From an uncultured Microbacteriaceae bacterium (GTDB taxonomy: Bacteria > Actinomycetota > Actinomycetes > Actinomycetales > Microbacteriaceae): 22,450 nt of DNA. The position numbers and the translations under genes were made by a program. This document shows, in pieces, positions 1 to 7,473 of this stretch. The notes beneath the pieces were generated by a model, which saw only the letters and a program-made list of their open reading frames with translations, ran no database searches and was not told the DNA's origin. The stretch is taken from positions 1 through 22,450 of the forward strand of contig CALUAU010000015.1 in the NCBI GenBank assembly GCA_943914115.1, written 5' to 3'. Positions within the stretch are counted from its first letter, which is position 1, and each line of letters begins with the position of its first letter.

Positions 1-242
1 CAGCGTCGTGGGTTGGGCAGGTGTCGATGTTCTTGCCCGTCGGGCAGACCTCGGCGGGTCTCCAGGCGATCTATGCCGGCGGGAATGCGGCAACGGTGGT
101 GGCAGCGGCGGCCGGGTTGATCTTGGTAACGCTTGCCGCACTGGCGATCACGGCGGTGGCGATTGGCAGCCGTCGAAAAGCAAAGGTCACCACGCTCGTC
201 GCCGAACCCCGCAGTGGTATTGCGGCACGGCATAAGGCCTAG
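1..242 (+). CDS. C-terminal fragment of a membrane protein
   Basis: An open frame enters from the left edge (first full codon at position 3) and stops with TAG at 240-242, so only the last 79 residues are visible. A GTG at 21 and an ATG at 27 could be starts, but the frame is open to the edge and neither has a clear ribosome binding site, so truncation is the simpler reading. The visible part has a mildly hydrophobic stretch beginning SMFLPVGQTSAGLQA, then one alanine/leucine/valine-rich transmembrane segment ending at a basic GSRRKAK, then a short cytoplasmic tail. A last helix followed by a basic tail resembles the end of ABC-2-type or YhgE/Pip-like membrane proteins. That is only a resemblance, and the family cannot be fixed from this piece. 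Confidence 0.55.
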   Translation, partial: ASWVGQVSMFLPVGQTSAGLQAIYAGGNAATVVAAAAGLILVTLAALAITAVAIGSRRKAKVTTLVAEPRSGIAARHKA

Positions 243-279
243 CAAGAGGGATGTCGCCCTATTGTCTCTGCCCCCAGTA

Positions 280-347
280 GCAAATGACCCTCTTACTGCG
301 AAGTGACCCTGTCGTAGGAGGGTCATTTGCCGGTAACAGGGTCACTT
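280..347. repeat. Four-arm interleaved inverted repeat built on TGACCCT
   Basis: Four copies of the 7-mer TGACCCT lie in this gap, two forward (285-291, 304-310) and two reverse-complemented (319-325, 338-344). Each pair is spaced by 19 bases and the whole is symmetric about 314.5. With flanks included, 280-296 pairs with 314-330 (17 pairs, one of them G-T), and 301-312 pairs perfectly with 336-347 (12 pairs). The two pairings interlock (A-B-A'-B'), so they can form a pseudoknot or exclude one another. The element lies between convergent gene ends. Function unknown. Confidence 0.8.
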
Positions 348-359
348 GATGTGGAATCT

Positions 360-390
360 GGGGTGCTCGGTCAATTTGATCGGGCACCCC
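360..390. terminator. Candidate bidirectional terminator hairpin
   Basis: Positions 360-369 (GGGGTGCTCG) pair with 381-390 (CGGGCACCCC), giving ten pairs with one G-T. The inner bases 371-373 can also pair with 377-379, leaving a very small loop. It sits between the plus-strand gene ending at 242 and the minus-strand gene ending at 442. There is no T-run on either side, so intrinsic termination is plausible for an actinobacterium but not demonstrated. Confidence 0.4.
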
Positions 391-441
391 GCCGCCGCGA
401 CCCGATGACGACAGCGAAACGCCTGGCGAGGCTACGGCCGG

Positions 442-1236
442 TTAAATCTGCCCCAGGTTACGGCGCGCAAACTCAACCGTGCGGCGCAGGATGCGTAGGC
501 GTTCGGTTTCCGATTTGGCACCGCGAGTGTTCACCTCGGCAACAACATGCCCCGACCACTGCGTGTCACGCAAATACTGCAGCGCCTCGGCAACCGGCTG
601 TCCACCCTCGCCGGGGGCGAGGTGCTCGTCAAAAATTTTCCCGCTCGAACCCGGGGCCTGGCCGTCGCACAGATGGATGTGTCGCAGCCGGTGGGCTGCA
701 TCCTGAGTCATCTCAAGACAGTTTTGCCCTGCCAGCGCGGCATGCGAAAAATCAATCGTGATCGAGTCGCAATCCATCTCGATCGGGTTGATGCCTGGAG
801 CATACATGCGGGTGCCGCCGCCACCCATATGCCACGGAAACATGTTCTCGACCGCGAGCGCGACCCCCGAGCCACGCTCGAGCCGGCGAACGATCTCAAG
901 AAAATTCTGCGCATAGGTGGTCTGCCACCGAAACGGCGGATGCACGACCACCACATCAGCCCCCACCTCGCGGGCCAGATCTACCGAACGTTCGAGTTTC
1001 ACAGTGGGGTTCGTGCCCCACACAAACTGCGTAAAAAACAGCACCGGGGCGTGAATGGCGAGCACCGGCAGATCGTGTTTGCGTGACAGCGCACGAATCG
1101 CCGCGGCCGAACGAGTGGCAGCCTCGGTCGACACCATGATCTCGATCCCGTCAAAACCCGCGCGCTTAGCGATTTTGAACGAGGTGTCGAGCGGTTTGCC
1201 GAAGGTGCACGAGGTGCTCATGCCAAGTTGAATCAT
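442..1236 (-). CDS. Sugar phosphate isomerase/epimerase-like TIM-barrel protein
   Basis: This 264-residue protein fits the xylose-isomerase-like TIM-barrel superfamily (AP endonuclease 2 / IolE-like), whose members use a divalent metal to isomerise or epimerise sugars or sugar acids. The expected metal and active-site positions are visible in order: E32 (GIEIM), H62 (AIHAP), H99 (VVVHPPF), E130 (AVENMF), D162 and H165 (DFSHAAL), H186 and H188 (HIHLCDG), E204-H205 (DEHLAPGEG) and E234 (AEVNTR). The length is normal for a single-domain member. No signal peptide is visible, so it should be cytoplasmic. The ATG at 1236 is preceded on the minus strand by TAGGCT and seven bases, so the message is probably leaderless. 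It follows corA by 61 bases, but its own promoter argues for independent transcription. The substrate cannot be told from sequence, and an endonuclease IV-type role is less likely than an isomerase role. Confidence 0.85.
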   Translation of the reverse strand: MIQLGMSTSCTFGKPLDTSFKIAKRAGFDGIEIMVSTEAATRSAAAIRALSRKHDLPVLAIHAPVLFFTQFVWGTNPTVKLERSVDLAREVGADVVVVHPPFRWQTTYAQNFLEIVRRLERGSGVALAVENMFPWHMGGGGTRMYAPGINPIEMDCDSITIDFSHAALAGQNCLEMTQDAAHRLRHIHLCDGQAPGSSGKIFDEHLAPGEGGQPVAEALQYLRDTQWSGHVVAEVNTRGAKSETERLRILRRTVEFARRNLGQI

Positions 1237-1243
1237 CCCGTGC

Positions 1244-1249
1244 AGCCTA
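1244..1249 (-). promoter_or_regulatory. -10 element TAGGCT for the TIM-barrel gene
   Basis: On the minus strand TAGGCT (AGCCTA on plus) is separated from the ATG at 1236 by seven bases, which puts the predicted transcript start on or next to the start codon. There is no recognisable -35 hexamer and no Shine-Dalgarno sequence is needed in a leaderless arrangement. Confidence 0.5.
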
Positions 1250-1297
1250 CGGGTGCTTGGTTACAGCTTGGTGCCCGCCCGCTGAACCACCGATCGA

Positions 1298-2263
1298 TCA
1301 CAGCCAGTTGCTGCGTTTGAACAACCAGTACAGCCCCACACCCATGACCACGAGCAGCACGTTCGACACCCACCACATTTCAACCGAACCGAACCCGGGA
1401 AACTCGACGTTCTGCCCGAAATAGCCGGTGACCGCGGTGGGTACCGCAATGATCGCCGCCCACGAAGTGACCTTCTTCATCACCTCATTCATCTGGTTGC
1501 CCTGCAACGCCACATTCGTTTCGAGGATCATGCTGATCTGATCGCGCAACCCTTCAGCCCACTCGGCCGAGTGCAGGGTGTGGTCGTACACATCACTGAA
1601 ATACGGTTCGAGGCCCCGCACCGCCACCCGCGAATCGCTCCGCAGCAGCGTGTTTACCACCTCTCGCAGCGGTAGCGTGACATGCTGCATCCGCTGCACC
1701 GAACGACGCAGCACGAACGCGGTTTTCTGCACCTCAAATGTTGCGTTGGCATCGTCAAACATCAGGGCGGTGAGCTCATCGGTGTGATCACTCACCTCGG
1801 CCAACACGTCGACGTGCCCGTCAACCACACAGTCGAGCAGCCCCCACACGATATAGCCGGCGCCGCAGCTGATCAGATCGTCATTGGCTTCGAGCCGCGC
1901 GACCACCTCGGCCATCGGGAAATCATCCTCGTGCACCGTCACCACCAGATTCGGCAGCAAAAAAGTGGTGCAACGCGCCAGCTGCACCTCGTGTGATTCT
2001 TCGAGCCTGGCGGCCGAGAGCGTCATTAGCAGGTGGGTAGAAAATCGTGAGATTTTCGGACGCTCGTGGGTGTTCAGCGCATCCTCGACGGCGAGCTGGT
2101 GCAAATCGAGCTTGTCGGCAAGGTGCGACAGCGTCTCGGTGTCGTCGAGGGTGAGATCAATCCAGCCAAAATCAAAGCTGTCTGATCGCATCCCGGCCAA
2201 AAAATCTGCGGCCGAACCGACCGTCTGTTGGCGACCATCCGCATAGACCCGAAAGCGCTCCAT
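1298..2263 (-). CDS. corA: CorA-family divalent cation transporter
   Basis: This 321-residue protein has the CorA layout: a soluble alpha/beta N-terminal domain (about 1-160), a long helical stalk (about 160-265) and two C-terminal transmembrane helices (about 266-282 and 298-315) with a short basic tail. CorA channels form pentamers in the cytoplasmic membrane and pass Mg2+, and in some members Co2+ or other divalent ions. The pore-mouth signature after the first helix reads TGYFGQN (GQN at 283-285) instead of the classical YGMN. The following acidic/aromatic loop (VEFPGFG) is typical of actinobacterial relatives. The ATG at 2263 has a -10 hexamer only six bases upstream, indicating a leaderless transcript. 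The gene is divergent from the mnh operon. Family membership is secure. Ion preference is not, because of the GQN variant. Confidence 0.88.
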   Translation of the reverse strand: MERFRVYADGRQQTVGSAADFLAGMRSDSFDFGWIDLTLDDTETLSHLADKLDLHQLAVEDALNTHERPKISRFSTHLLMTLSAARLEESHEVQLARCTTFLLPNLVVTVHEDDFPMAEVVARLEANDDLISCGAGYIVWGLLDCVVDGHVDVLAEVSDHTDELTALMFDDANATFEVQKTAFVLRRSVQRMQHVTLPLREVVNTLLRSDSRVAVRGLEPYFSDVYDHTLHSAEWAEGLRDQISMILETNVALQGNQMNEVMKKVTSWAAIIAVPTAVTGYFGQNVEFPGFGSVEMWWVSNVLLVVMGVGLYWLFKRSNWL

Positions 2264-2269
2264 GCCCTC

Positions 2270-2275
2270 AGCGTA
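2270..2275 (-). promoter_or_regulatory. -10 element TACGCT for corA
   Basis: On the minus strand TACGCT is followed by six bases (GAGGGC) and then the ATG at 2263. The GAGGG touches the start codon too closely to be a good ribosome binding site, which favours a leaderless transcript starting at or beside the A of ATG. Confidence 0.45.
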
Positions 2276-2351
2276 CGTCGACCACGGGATGGATGCCGTG
2301 CATTCGCGTAGAGCGAACTGACGGCCGGATCATGCGGCTGCATCGAACCGT

Positions 2352-2357
2352 TAGGAT
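2352..2357 (+). promoter_or_regulatory. -10 element TAGGAT for the mnh operon
   Basis: TAGGAT lies 30 bases before the ATG at 2388, predicting a transcript start near 2364 and a leader of about 24 bases. It nearly touches the in-frame GTG at 2361, so that GTG would fall before or at the transcript start. No clear -35 hexamer is seen. The divergent corA promoter lies about 80 bases upstream. Confidence 0.45.
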
Positions 2358-2387
2358 GTTGTGGGTAACGCGACGAACGGGGGACTC

Positions 2388-5387
2388 ATGCTGGCTTGGC
2401 TCGCGGTTTTTCTGATTGCAAGCATCAGCATGCCAGCCCTGCGCCACATCCCCCGCAACGGCGCTTTCATCATCGCCAGTGTGGTTTCAGCAGCCGCCGC
2501 AATCTGGCTCGCCACCCTCGCACCCACAGTCATCGCCGGTGGCGTCTACGAGCAGCACGTGCCGTGGATTCCTCTGCTCGACATCAACCTGAGCTTCCGC
2601 ATCGACGCCCTCAGCTGGATATTCGCGATGATCGTCACGGTGATCGGGGCACTCGTGCTGGCCTATTGCGCCAGCTACTTCAGCACCGATGAACCGGGGC
2701 GCGGCCGCTTCGCTGCGGTGCTGCTCGGCTTTGCCGGGGTGATGCTGGGGCTGGTGACCGCCGACAACATCTACCTCATGTTCGTGTTCTGGGAAGCCAC
2801 GAGCGTGCTGTCGTTCTTGCTGATCGGCCACTACACGGGCCGCCGGGCCGCGCGCGGTTCGGCCATGCAGGCGCTGCTGGTCACCACCTTCGGTGGCCTC
2901 GCCATGCTGGTGGGGGTCGTGATGGTGCACTGGGCGGCCGGCACCGCTTCACTGCAGCAGATCGTCGCCGCAGGGCTACCCGATTCGCCATTCGTGCGCA
3001 CCGCCGCGGTGCTGGTGCTGGTGGGCGCAGCATCCAAATCGGCACTCGTGCCATTCCACTTCTGGCTGCCCGGCGCAATGGCCGCACCTACACCGGTGTC
3101 TGCCTATTTGCATGCCGCCTCGATGGTGAAAGCCGGTATCTATCTCGTGCTGCGCTTGCTGCCGAGCTTCGGTGAAATCACCGGCTTCCGCGAAACGCTC
3201 ATCGTCATCGGCGTGTTCACCATGCTCGTGGGCGGTTGGCGCTCGCTGCGGCAGTTCGACCTCAAACTCATACTCGCCTACGGTACGGTTTCGCAGCTCG
3301 GCTTCATGATGACCATCGCCGGTTTTGGCACCAGGGATGCGGCGCTCGCGGCGGTTGCGATGGTGATCGCGCACGCGCTGTTCAAGGCCGCGCTCTTCCT
3401 TGTGGTCGGCACGATCGACCACCGCGCCGGCACCCGCGACGCTCGCAAACTCTCGGGAGTGGGCCGCGCCATGCCGGTGCTCACCACGTTTGCGGTGATC
3501 GCCGCGGCGTCGATGGCGGGGCTGCCGCCGCTGTGGGGTTTCGTCGCAAAAGAGGCCGCGTTCGGTGCGTTTTTTGACGCCATCAGCACCGGGGATGCCT
3601 GGGGTCTCGTCGCGCTGGTGGGTACCGCGACCGGCTCAATCTTTACCGTGGCCTACACGCTGCGATTCCTCTACGGTGCTTTTGCCCGCAAACCCGATCC
3701 GGAACTTGCCGAAACCAAGCTGGCTCCCGCATCCGCAATTGACGGTGTGGTGATCGGCACTCTCGTCGCCGCCACCGTGGTGCTACCACTGGCGGCCGTG
3801 CAGTGGATCGACCGGCTCATTGCCGTGTATGCCGACACGGTTCCAGCGCTCGACTCTTGGGACCTTGCCCACCTGGCGCTGTGGCACGGCTGGCAACCGG
3901 CACTGGCGGTATCGGCCTTCACGCTGCTGTTTGGTGTGATGATGTTTTTGGGTCGCGGCACCGTGGCGCGCATCCAGGCGCTCGTGCCCGCGTGGGTTGA
4001 TGGCTCAAAGACCTACTGGTTGGCGATGCGCCTGGTCGACCGCGGGGCAGCTCGCGCCACCGCGATGATTCAGCGCGGTTCACTGCCGGTATACCTCGCG
4101 TGGATTTTTGGTGTCTCGGTGCTCTCAATCGTGATCAGCGCTGCCCGGGTTGATTTCGCTGAGCTCGACCTCACGCTGCGAACGCCGTGGTGGAGCGTCG
4201 TGGTGCTGGTGATCATCCTGATCGCCTCGTTCGCCACTGCGGTCTCAACAAAACGCTTCCAATCGATGGTGTTGGTGGGCGTTACCGGTTACGCGATGGC
4301 GGCCGTTTTCGCGCTTTCGGGAGCCCCCGACCTCGCCACCACCCAGGCGCTGATCGAAACCATCTCAATGGTCGTATTTGTGCTTGTGCTGCGCCGACTT
4401 CCCGCCCTCCACTCAAAACTCGGCAGCAACCTCTCCAGCTGGGTGCGCTGGACCATCGGTGCGACAGTCGGCCTCGGGATGGGTGTGGTTGCCATCATCG
4501 CGCTCGGGTCGCGAGCATTCCCGAGCGACGGGCTGGCGCTGCCAGAGCTCGCAGTCGAGGGCGGCCACGGCGACAACTTCGTGAACGTCACGCTGGTGGA
4601 TATTCGTGGCTGGGACACGATGGGTGAGTTGCTCGTGCTGGTGGCAGCGGCCACCGGTATCGCGAGCCTCATATACCTGGATGCGCGCCGGTCGCGTCGC
4701 GAGCGCGAACTCGCGCGTACCCGCCTGACACCGAAGCAGCGTCGCCTTGAAGCTGAGCGTCAGCGCACCGGCTGGCTACTTGCCGGACACACCATCGGCC
4801 CCGACCAGCGCTCAATCGTGGTCGAGATCGTGGTGCGGGTGATCTTCCACGCGATGCTCATCGCCTCGCTATTCCTGCTGTTCTCGGGGCACAACGACCC
4901 CGGCGGTGGCTTCGCTGGCGGCGTGGTGGCCGGTCTCGCACTGGTGGCGCGCTATCTCGCCGGCGGCCGCGAAGAGCTCGACTACACAGTGCGCATTGAT
5001 GCCGGACGCCTGCTCGGCATTGGCATCGTGACGGTGGCGATCACCGTCATCACGCCGATATTTTTCGGCTACCCACCGCTCACCTCGTTCTGGATCGACC
5101 AGCAGATCCCGGTAATCGGCCACTTCGTGGTTGTTACGTCAACGTTCTTTGACATCGGTGTCTACCTCGTGGTGATCGGACTGGTGCTCGATATCCTGCG
5201 CTCGCTCGGCTCTGAACTCGACGCGCAGGCCGAGGATGAAAACCTCGCCGCCACAAACCTCGCCGCCACCGTGCTCGACGAGGGCGAGCTGCCCGGAGCC
5301 GAACCGGTGGCCGACGAACCGATCACCCGCCGCATCCAAATGGTGCGCGCTAGCAGCCCCCGCAAACGGAAGCGGGGTGCACGATGA
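2388..5387 (+). CDS. mnhA: Na+/H+ antiporter subunit A fused to subunit B (MnhA/MrpA-MnhB)
   Basis: This 999-residue polytopic membrane protein is the large subunit of the Mrp/Mnh cation:proton antiporter. Its first ~430 residues are the proton-pumping domain related to NuoL, with the expected charged residues inside helices: E136 (FWEAT), K217 (AASKSALVPFHFWLP), K293, H329, K333 and K388 (FVAKEAAFG). Next come the NuoJ-like MrpA domain (GAPDLATTQALIET, D648 and E657), a very basic linker (about 766-796) and a full MnhB domain (about 801-941, with NDPGGGFAGG at 836-845). No separate mnhB gene follows, so A and B are fused, as in the six-gene type of mrp operon. The tail is hydrophilic. I chose the ATG at 2388 over the in-frame GTG at 2361 because GGGGGA lies just before it and the -10 element makes the GTG unlikely. 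It overlaps mnhC by four bases. Confidence 0.95.
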   Translation: MLAWLAVFLIASISMPALRHIPRNGAFIIASVVSAAAAIWLATLAPTVIAGGVYEQHVPWIPLLDINLSFRIDALSWIFAMIVTVIGALVLAYCASYFSTDEPGRGRFAAVLLGFAGVMLGLVTADNIYLMFVFWEATSVLSFLLIGHYTGRRAARGSAMQALLVTTFGGLAMLVGVVMVHWAAGTASLQQIVAAGLPDSPFVRTAAVLVLVGAASKSALVPFHFWLPGAMAAPTPVSAYLHAASMVKAGIYLVLRLLPSFGEITGFRETLIVIGVFTMLVGGWRSLRQFDLKLILAYGTVSQLGFMMTIAGFGTRDAALAAVAMVIAHALFKAALFLVVGTIDHRAGTRDARKLSGVGRAMPVLTTFAVIAAASMAGLPPLWGFVAKEAAFGAFFDAISTGDAWGLVALVGTATGSIFTVAYTLRFLYGAFARKPDPELAETKLAPASAIDGVVIGTLVAATVVLPLAAVQWIDRLIAVYADTVPALDSWDLAHLALWHGWQPALAVSAFTLLFGVMMFLGRGTVARIQALVPAWVDGSKTYWLAMRLVDRGAARATAMIQRGSLPVYLAWIFGVSVLSIVISAARVDFAELDLTLRTPWWSVVVLVIILIASFATAVSTKRFQSMVLVGVTGYAMAAVFALSGAPDLATTQALIETISMVVFVLVLRRLPALHSKLGSNLSSWVRWTIGATVGLGMGVVAIIALGSRAFPSDGLALPELAVEGGHGDNFVNVTLVDIRGWDTMGELLVLVAAATGIASLIYLDARRSRRERELARTRLTPKQRRLEAERQRTGWLLAGHTIGPDQRSIVVEIVVRVIFHAMLIASLFLLFSGHNDPGGGFAGGVVAGLALVARYLAGGREELDYTVRIDAGRLLGIGIVTVAITVITPIFFGYPPLTSFWIDQQIPVIGHFVVVTSTFFDIGVYLVVIGLVLDILRSLGSELDAQAEDENLAATNLAATVLDEGELPGAEPVADEPITRRIQMVRASSPRKRKRGAR

Positions 5388-5878
5388 GCCTCGATATTGC
5401 GCTATTGATCGCCATGGTGGCGATGTACACCGTTGGTGTGTACCTGCTGCTTGAGCGCAGCGTCACCCGCATGATTTTCGGGGTGATCCTGCTAGCCAAC
5501 GCCACCAACCTGCTGCTCTTTCTCACCGCGGGGAAGCCTGGACTGGCACCACTGACCACCGAGGGAGCCGAGCCCGCCGACTACACCGACCCGCTACCGC
5601 AGGCGTTCATCCTCACCGCCATCGTGATCGGGCTGGCGACCACCGCCTTCATGCTGGCACTGCTGTACCGCTCATGGTCGCTGGCCCGCGCCGACGTGGT
5701 GGCTGACGACCATGAGGACGTCTCACTGCGCGAGGTGGATGTGGAAGCCGACGATGAGGTGTTCGACCTCGACGACGCCGGCGACACCGACTTCGAACCC
5801 GAACATCTGCCGGGCGACGAAGAATCACCCACGCCTGAAGACCAGGAGATCGCACTTGATGAGGAGGAGCTCAAATGA
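5384..5878 (+). CDS. mnhC: Na+/H+ antiporter subunit C (MnhC/MrpC) with long acidic tail
   Basis: The first ~102 residues are the NuoK-like MrpC subunit with three transmembrane helices (about 4-22, 29-48 and 72-96). The family landmarks GVILLANATNLLLF and DPLPQAFILTAIVIGLATTAF are both clear. The protein is 164 residues, whereas plain MrpC is about 110-115. The extra part from residue 107 is an acidic tail in which 27 of the last 58 residues are Asp or Glu. The tail is predicted to be disordered. In the Mrp complex, C sits between the A and D pumping modules. The start ATG overlaps the mnhA stop as ATGA (5384-5387), and the stop overlaps the mnhD start in the same way, so translation is probably coupled. 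Confidence 0.94.
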   Translation: MSLDIALLIAMVAMYTVGVYLLLERSVTRMIFGVILLANATNLLLFLTAGKPGLAPLTTEGAEPADYTDPLPQAFILTAIVIGLATTAFMLALLYRSWSLARADVVADDHEDVSLREVDVEADDEVFDLDDAGDTDFEPEHLPGDEESPTPEDQEIALDEEELK

Positions 5879-7473
5879 ACGCGCTCGTTCCTCTGATTGT
5901 GCTGACACCGCTCTTTGGTGCCGCGCTCACCCTGACAGCGGGGCGCCGCAGGCGGATGCAGATCACGATTGCCTCGCTGAGCATGGTCGTCAGCCTCGGG
6001 GTGGCAGTGGCACTGCTGCTGGCGGTGCAGACAACCGGGCAGCCCCTGGTGATGCAGGTGGGCGGCTGGGCGGCACCATTCGGCATTTCACTCGTCGTCG
6101 ACCGGCTCTCGGCACTCATGGTCGTGATCACCAGCCTTGTGCTGCTGGCGGTGATGGTCTTCTCGATCGGGCAGGGCAACGTTGATCACGCTGACGAAGA
6201 CACCGAAGAAGAAACCCCCGTTTCGATCTTCTATCCCACCTATCTGGTGCTGGCAGCGGGTGTGTACAACGCGTTCATCGCCGGAGACCTGTTCAACCTC
6301 TACGTGGGCTTCGAGATTCTGCTGGTGGCAAGCTTCGTGCTTATCACGCTCGGCGGCACCGTGACCCGCATCCGAGCCGGCGTCACCTACATCATTGTTT
6401 CGCTGGTGTCATCGGTGCTGTTCCTCATCGCTATCGCCATGATTTTTGCGGCCACCGGCACTGTCAATATGGCCACCATCTCAGCTCGGGTGGGGGCGCT
6501 TCCCAGCGAAGTGCAGCTGGTATTGCACCTGATGCTGCTGGTTGGGTTTGCGATTAAGGCGGCGCTTTTTCCGCTGTCGTTCTGGCTGCCCGACTCGTAT
6601 CCGTCGGCACCGGCGCCGGTCACCGCGGTGTTTGCCGGTTTGCTCACCAAAGTGGGTGTGTACGCCATCCTGCGCACCGAATCGCTCATCTTCGCGGCGA
6701 ACGATATTTCGGTGCTGCTGATGGTGGTGGCGATCGCCACGATGCTCGTTGGAATCTTCGGTGCGGTGGCACAGGCGGGTATTCGCCGGATGCTCTCATT
6801 CACCCTCATCAGCCACATCGGATACATGATTTTTGGTATCGCGCTGGGCACCGAGAGCGGCTGGTCGGCGACGGTGTACTACATCATGCACCACATTCTG
6901 GTGCAGGCGACACTGTTCTTGGTCACCGGTCTGATCGAGCGTGTGGCCGGAACCTCGACGATCACGCACCTGGGCGGGATGCTCAAACGCGCCCCCACCG
7001 TGGCGGTGCTGTTTTTCATCCCGATGCTCAACCTCGGCGGCATCCCACCGTTCTCTGGTTTCCTCGGCAAAGTCGCGCTCTTCATTGCCGGCGCCGAGGG
7101 CACCGGGCTCGCAGTGCCGCAGTGGCTCGTGTGGGTAGGGATCGCTGCCGGCGCCATCACCAGTCTGCTCACGCTGTACGCGCTGATCCGCGTGTGGAAT
7201 CTCGGGTTTTGGCGCGAACTCGACGGAGTGGGTGACGTCGAATCGCCACTGACTGTTGTGCTTGAAGAAGAACCTGACGCCGATATCGTCAGGGAGGAGC
7301 GCAACAACTCGAAGCTCATGAACTTCGCCACCGGGGGGCTGGTCGCGGTCACTGTGGCGCTCACTATCTTTGCGGGCCCGCTGTTCACGATCGCTGATCA
7401 GGCCGGCGCGAACCTGCGTGACTCGGGGGCCTATATCCAGGCGGTCACCGACAAAGAGGGGATCAAACCATGA
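5875..7473 (+). CDS. mnhD: Na+/H+ antiporter subunit D (MnhD/MrpD)
   Basis: This 532-residue protein is the second NuoL/M/N-type proton-translocating subunit of the Mrp complex (about 14 membrane helices). The conserved intramembrane charges are present: E147 (NLYVGFEILL), K228 (VGFAIKAALFPLSFWLP), K259 (GLLTKVGVYA), H314 (LISHIGYMIFG) and K399 (FSGFLGKVAL). An acidic loop is visible at about 104-113 (DHADEDTEEE), and another acidic, charged loop lies at about 463-479 before the last helix. Length and motif order fit the family, and nothing is missing. It begins in an ATGA overlap with mnhC and ends in one with mnhE (7470-7473). Assignment to D rather than a Nuo subunit rests on the neighbouring mnhA, C, E, F and G genes. 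Confidence 0.95.
   Translation: MNALVPLIVLTPLFGAALTLTAGRRRRMQITIASLSMVVSLGVAVALLLAVQTTGQPLVMQVGGWAAPFGISLVVDRLSALMVVITSLVLLAVMVFSIGQGNVDHADEDTEEETPVSIFYPTYLVLAAGVYNAFIAGDLFNLYVGFEILLVASFVLITLGGTVTRIRAGVTYIIVSLVSSVLFLIAIAMIFAATGTVNMATISARVGALPSEVQLVLHLMLLVGFAIKAALFPLSFWLPDSYPSAPAPVTAVFAGLLTKVGVYAILRTESLIFAANDISVLLMVVAIATMLVGIFGAVAQAGIRRMLSFTLISHIGYMIFGIALGTESGWSATVYYIMHHILVQATLFLVTGLIERVAGTSTITHLGGMLKRAPTVAVLFFIPMLNLGGIPPFSGFLGKVALFIAGAEGTGLAVPQWLVWVGIAAGAITSLLTLYALIRVWNLGFWRELDGVGDVESPLTVVLEEEPDADIVREERNNSKLMNFATGGLVAVTVALTIFAGPLFTIADQAGANLRDSGAYIQAVTDKEGIKP

Noticed and set aside
3..242. Independent 73-residue gene starting at GTG 21
   Set aside because: The frame is open to the left edge and has no good ribosome binding site. 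A truncated longer gene is more likely.
280..347. CRISPR-like array
   Set aside because: The units are inverted as well as direct, only about 19 bases long and without spacers. No cas genes are present.
327..761. 144-codon plus-strand open frame
   Set aside because: Overlaps the TIM-barrel gene in antisense and begins inside the repeat element. No motif is visible.
2361..2387. GTG start for mnhA at 2361
   Set aside because: It lies only three bases after the -10 hexamer, so it would precede or coincide with the transcript start. The ATG at 2388 has GGGGGA before it.
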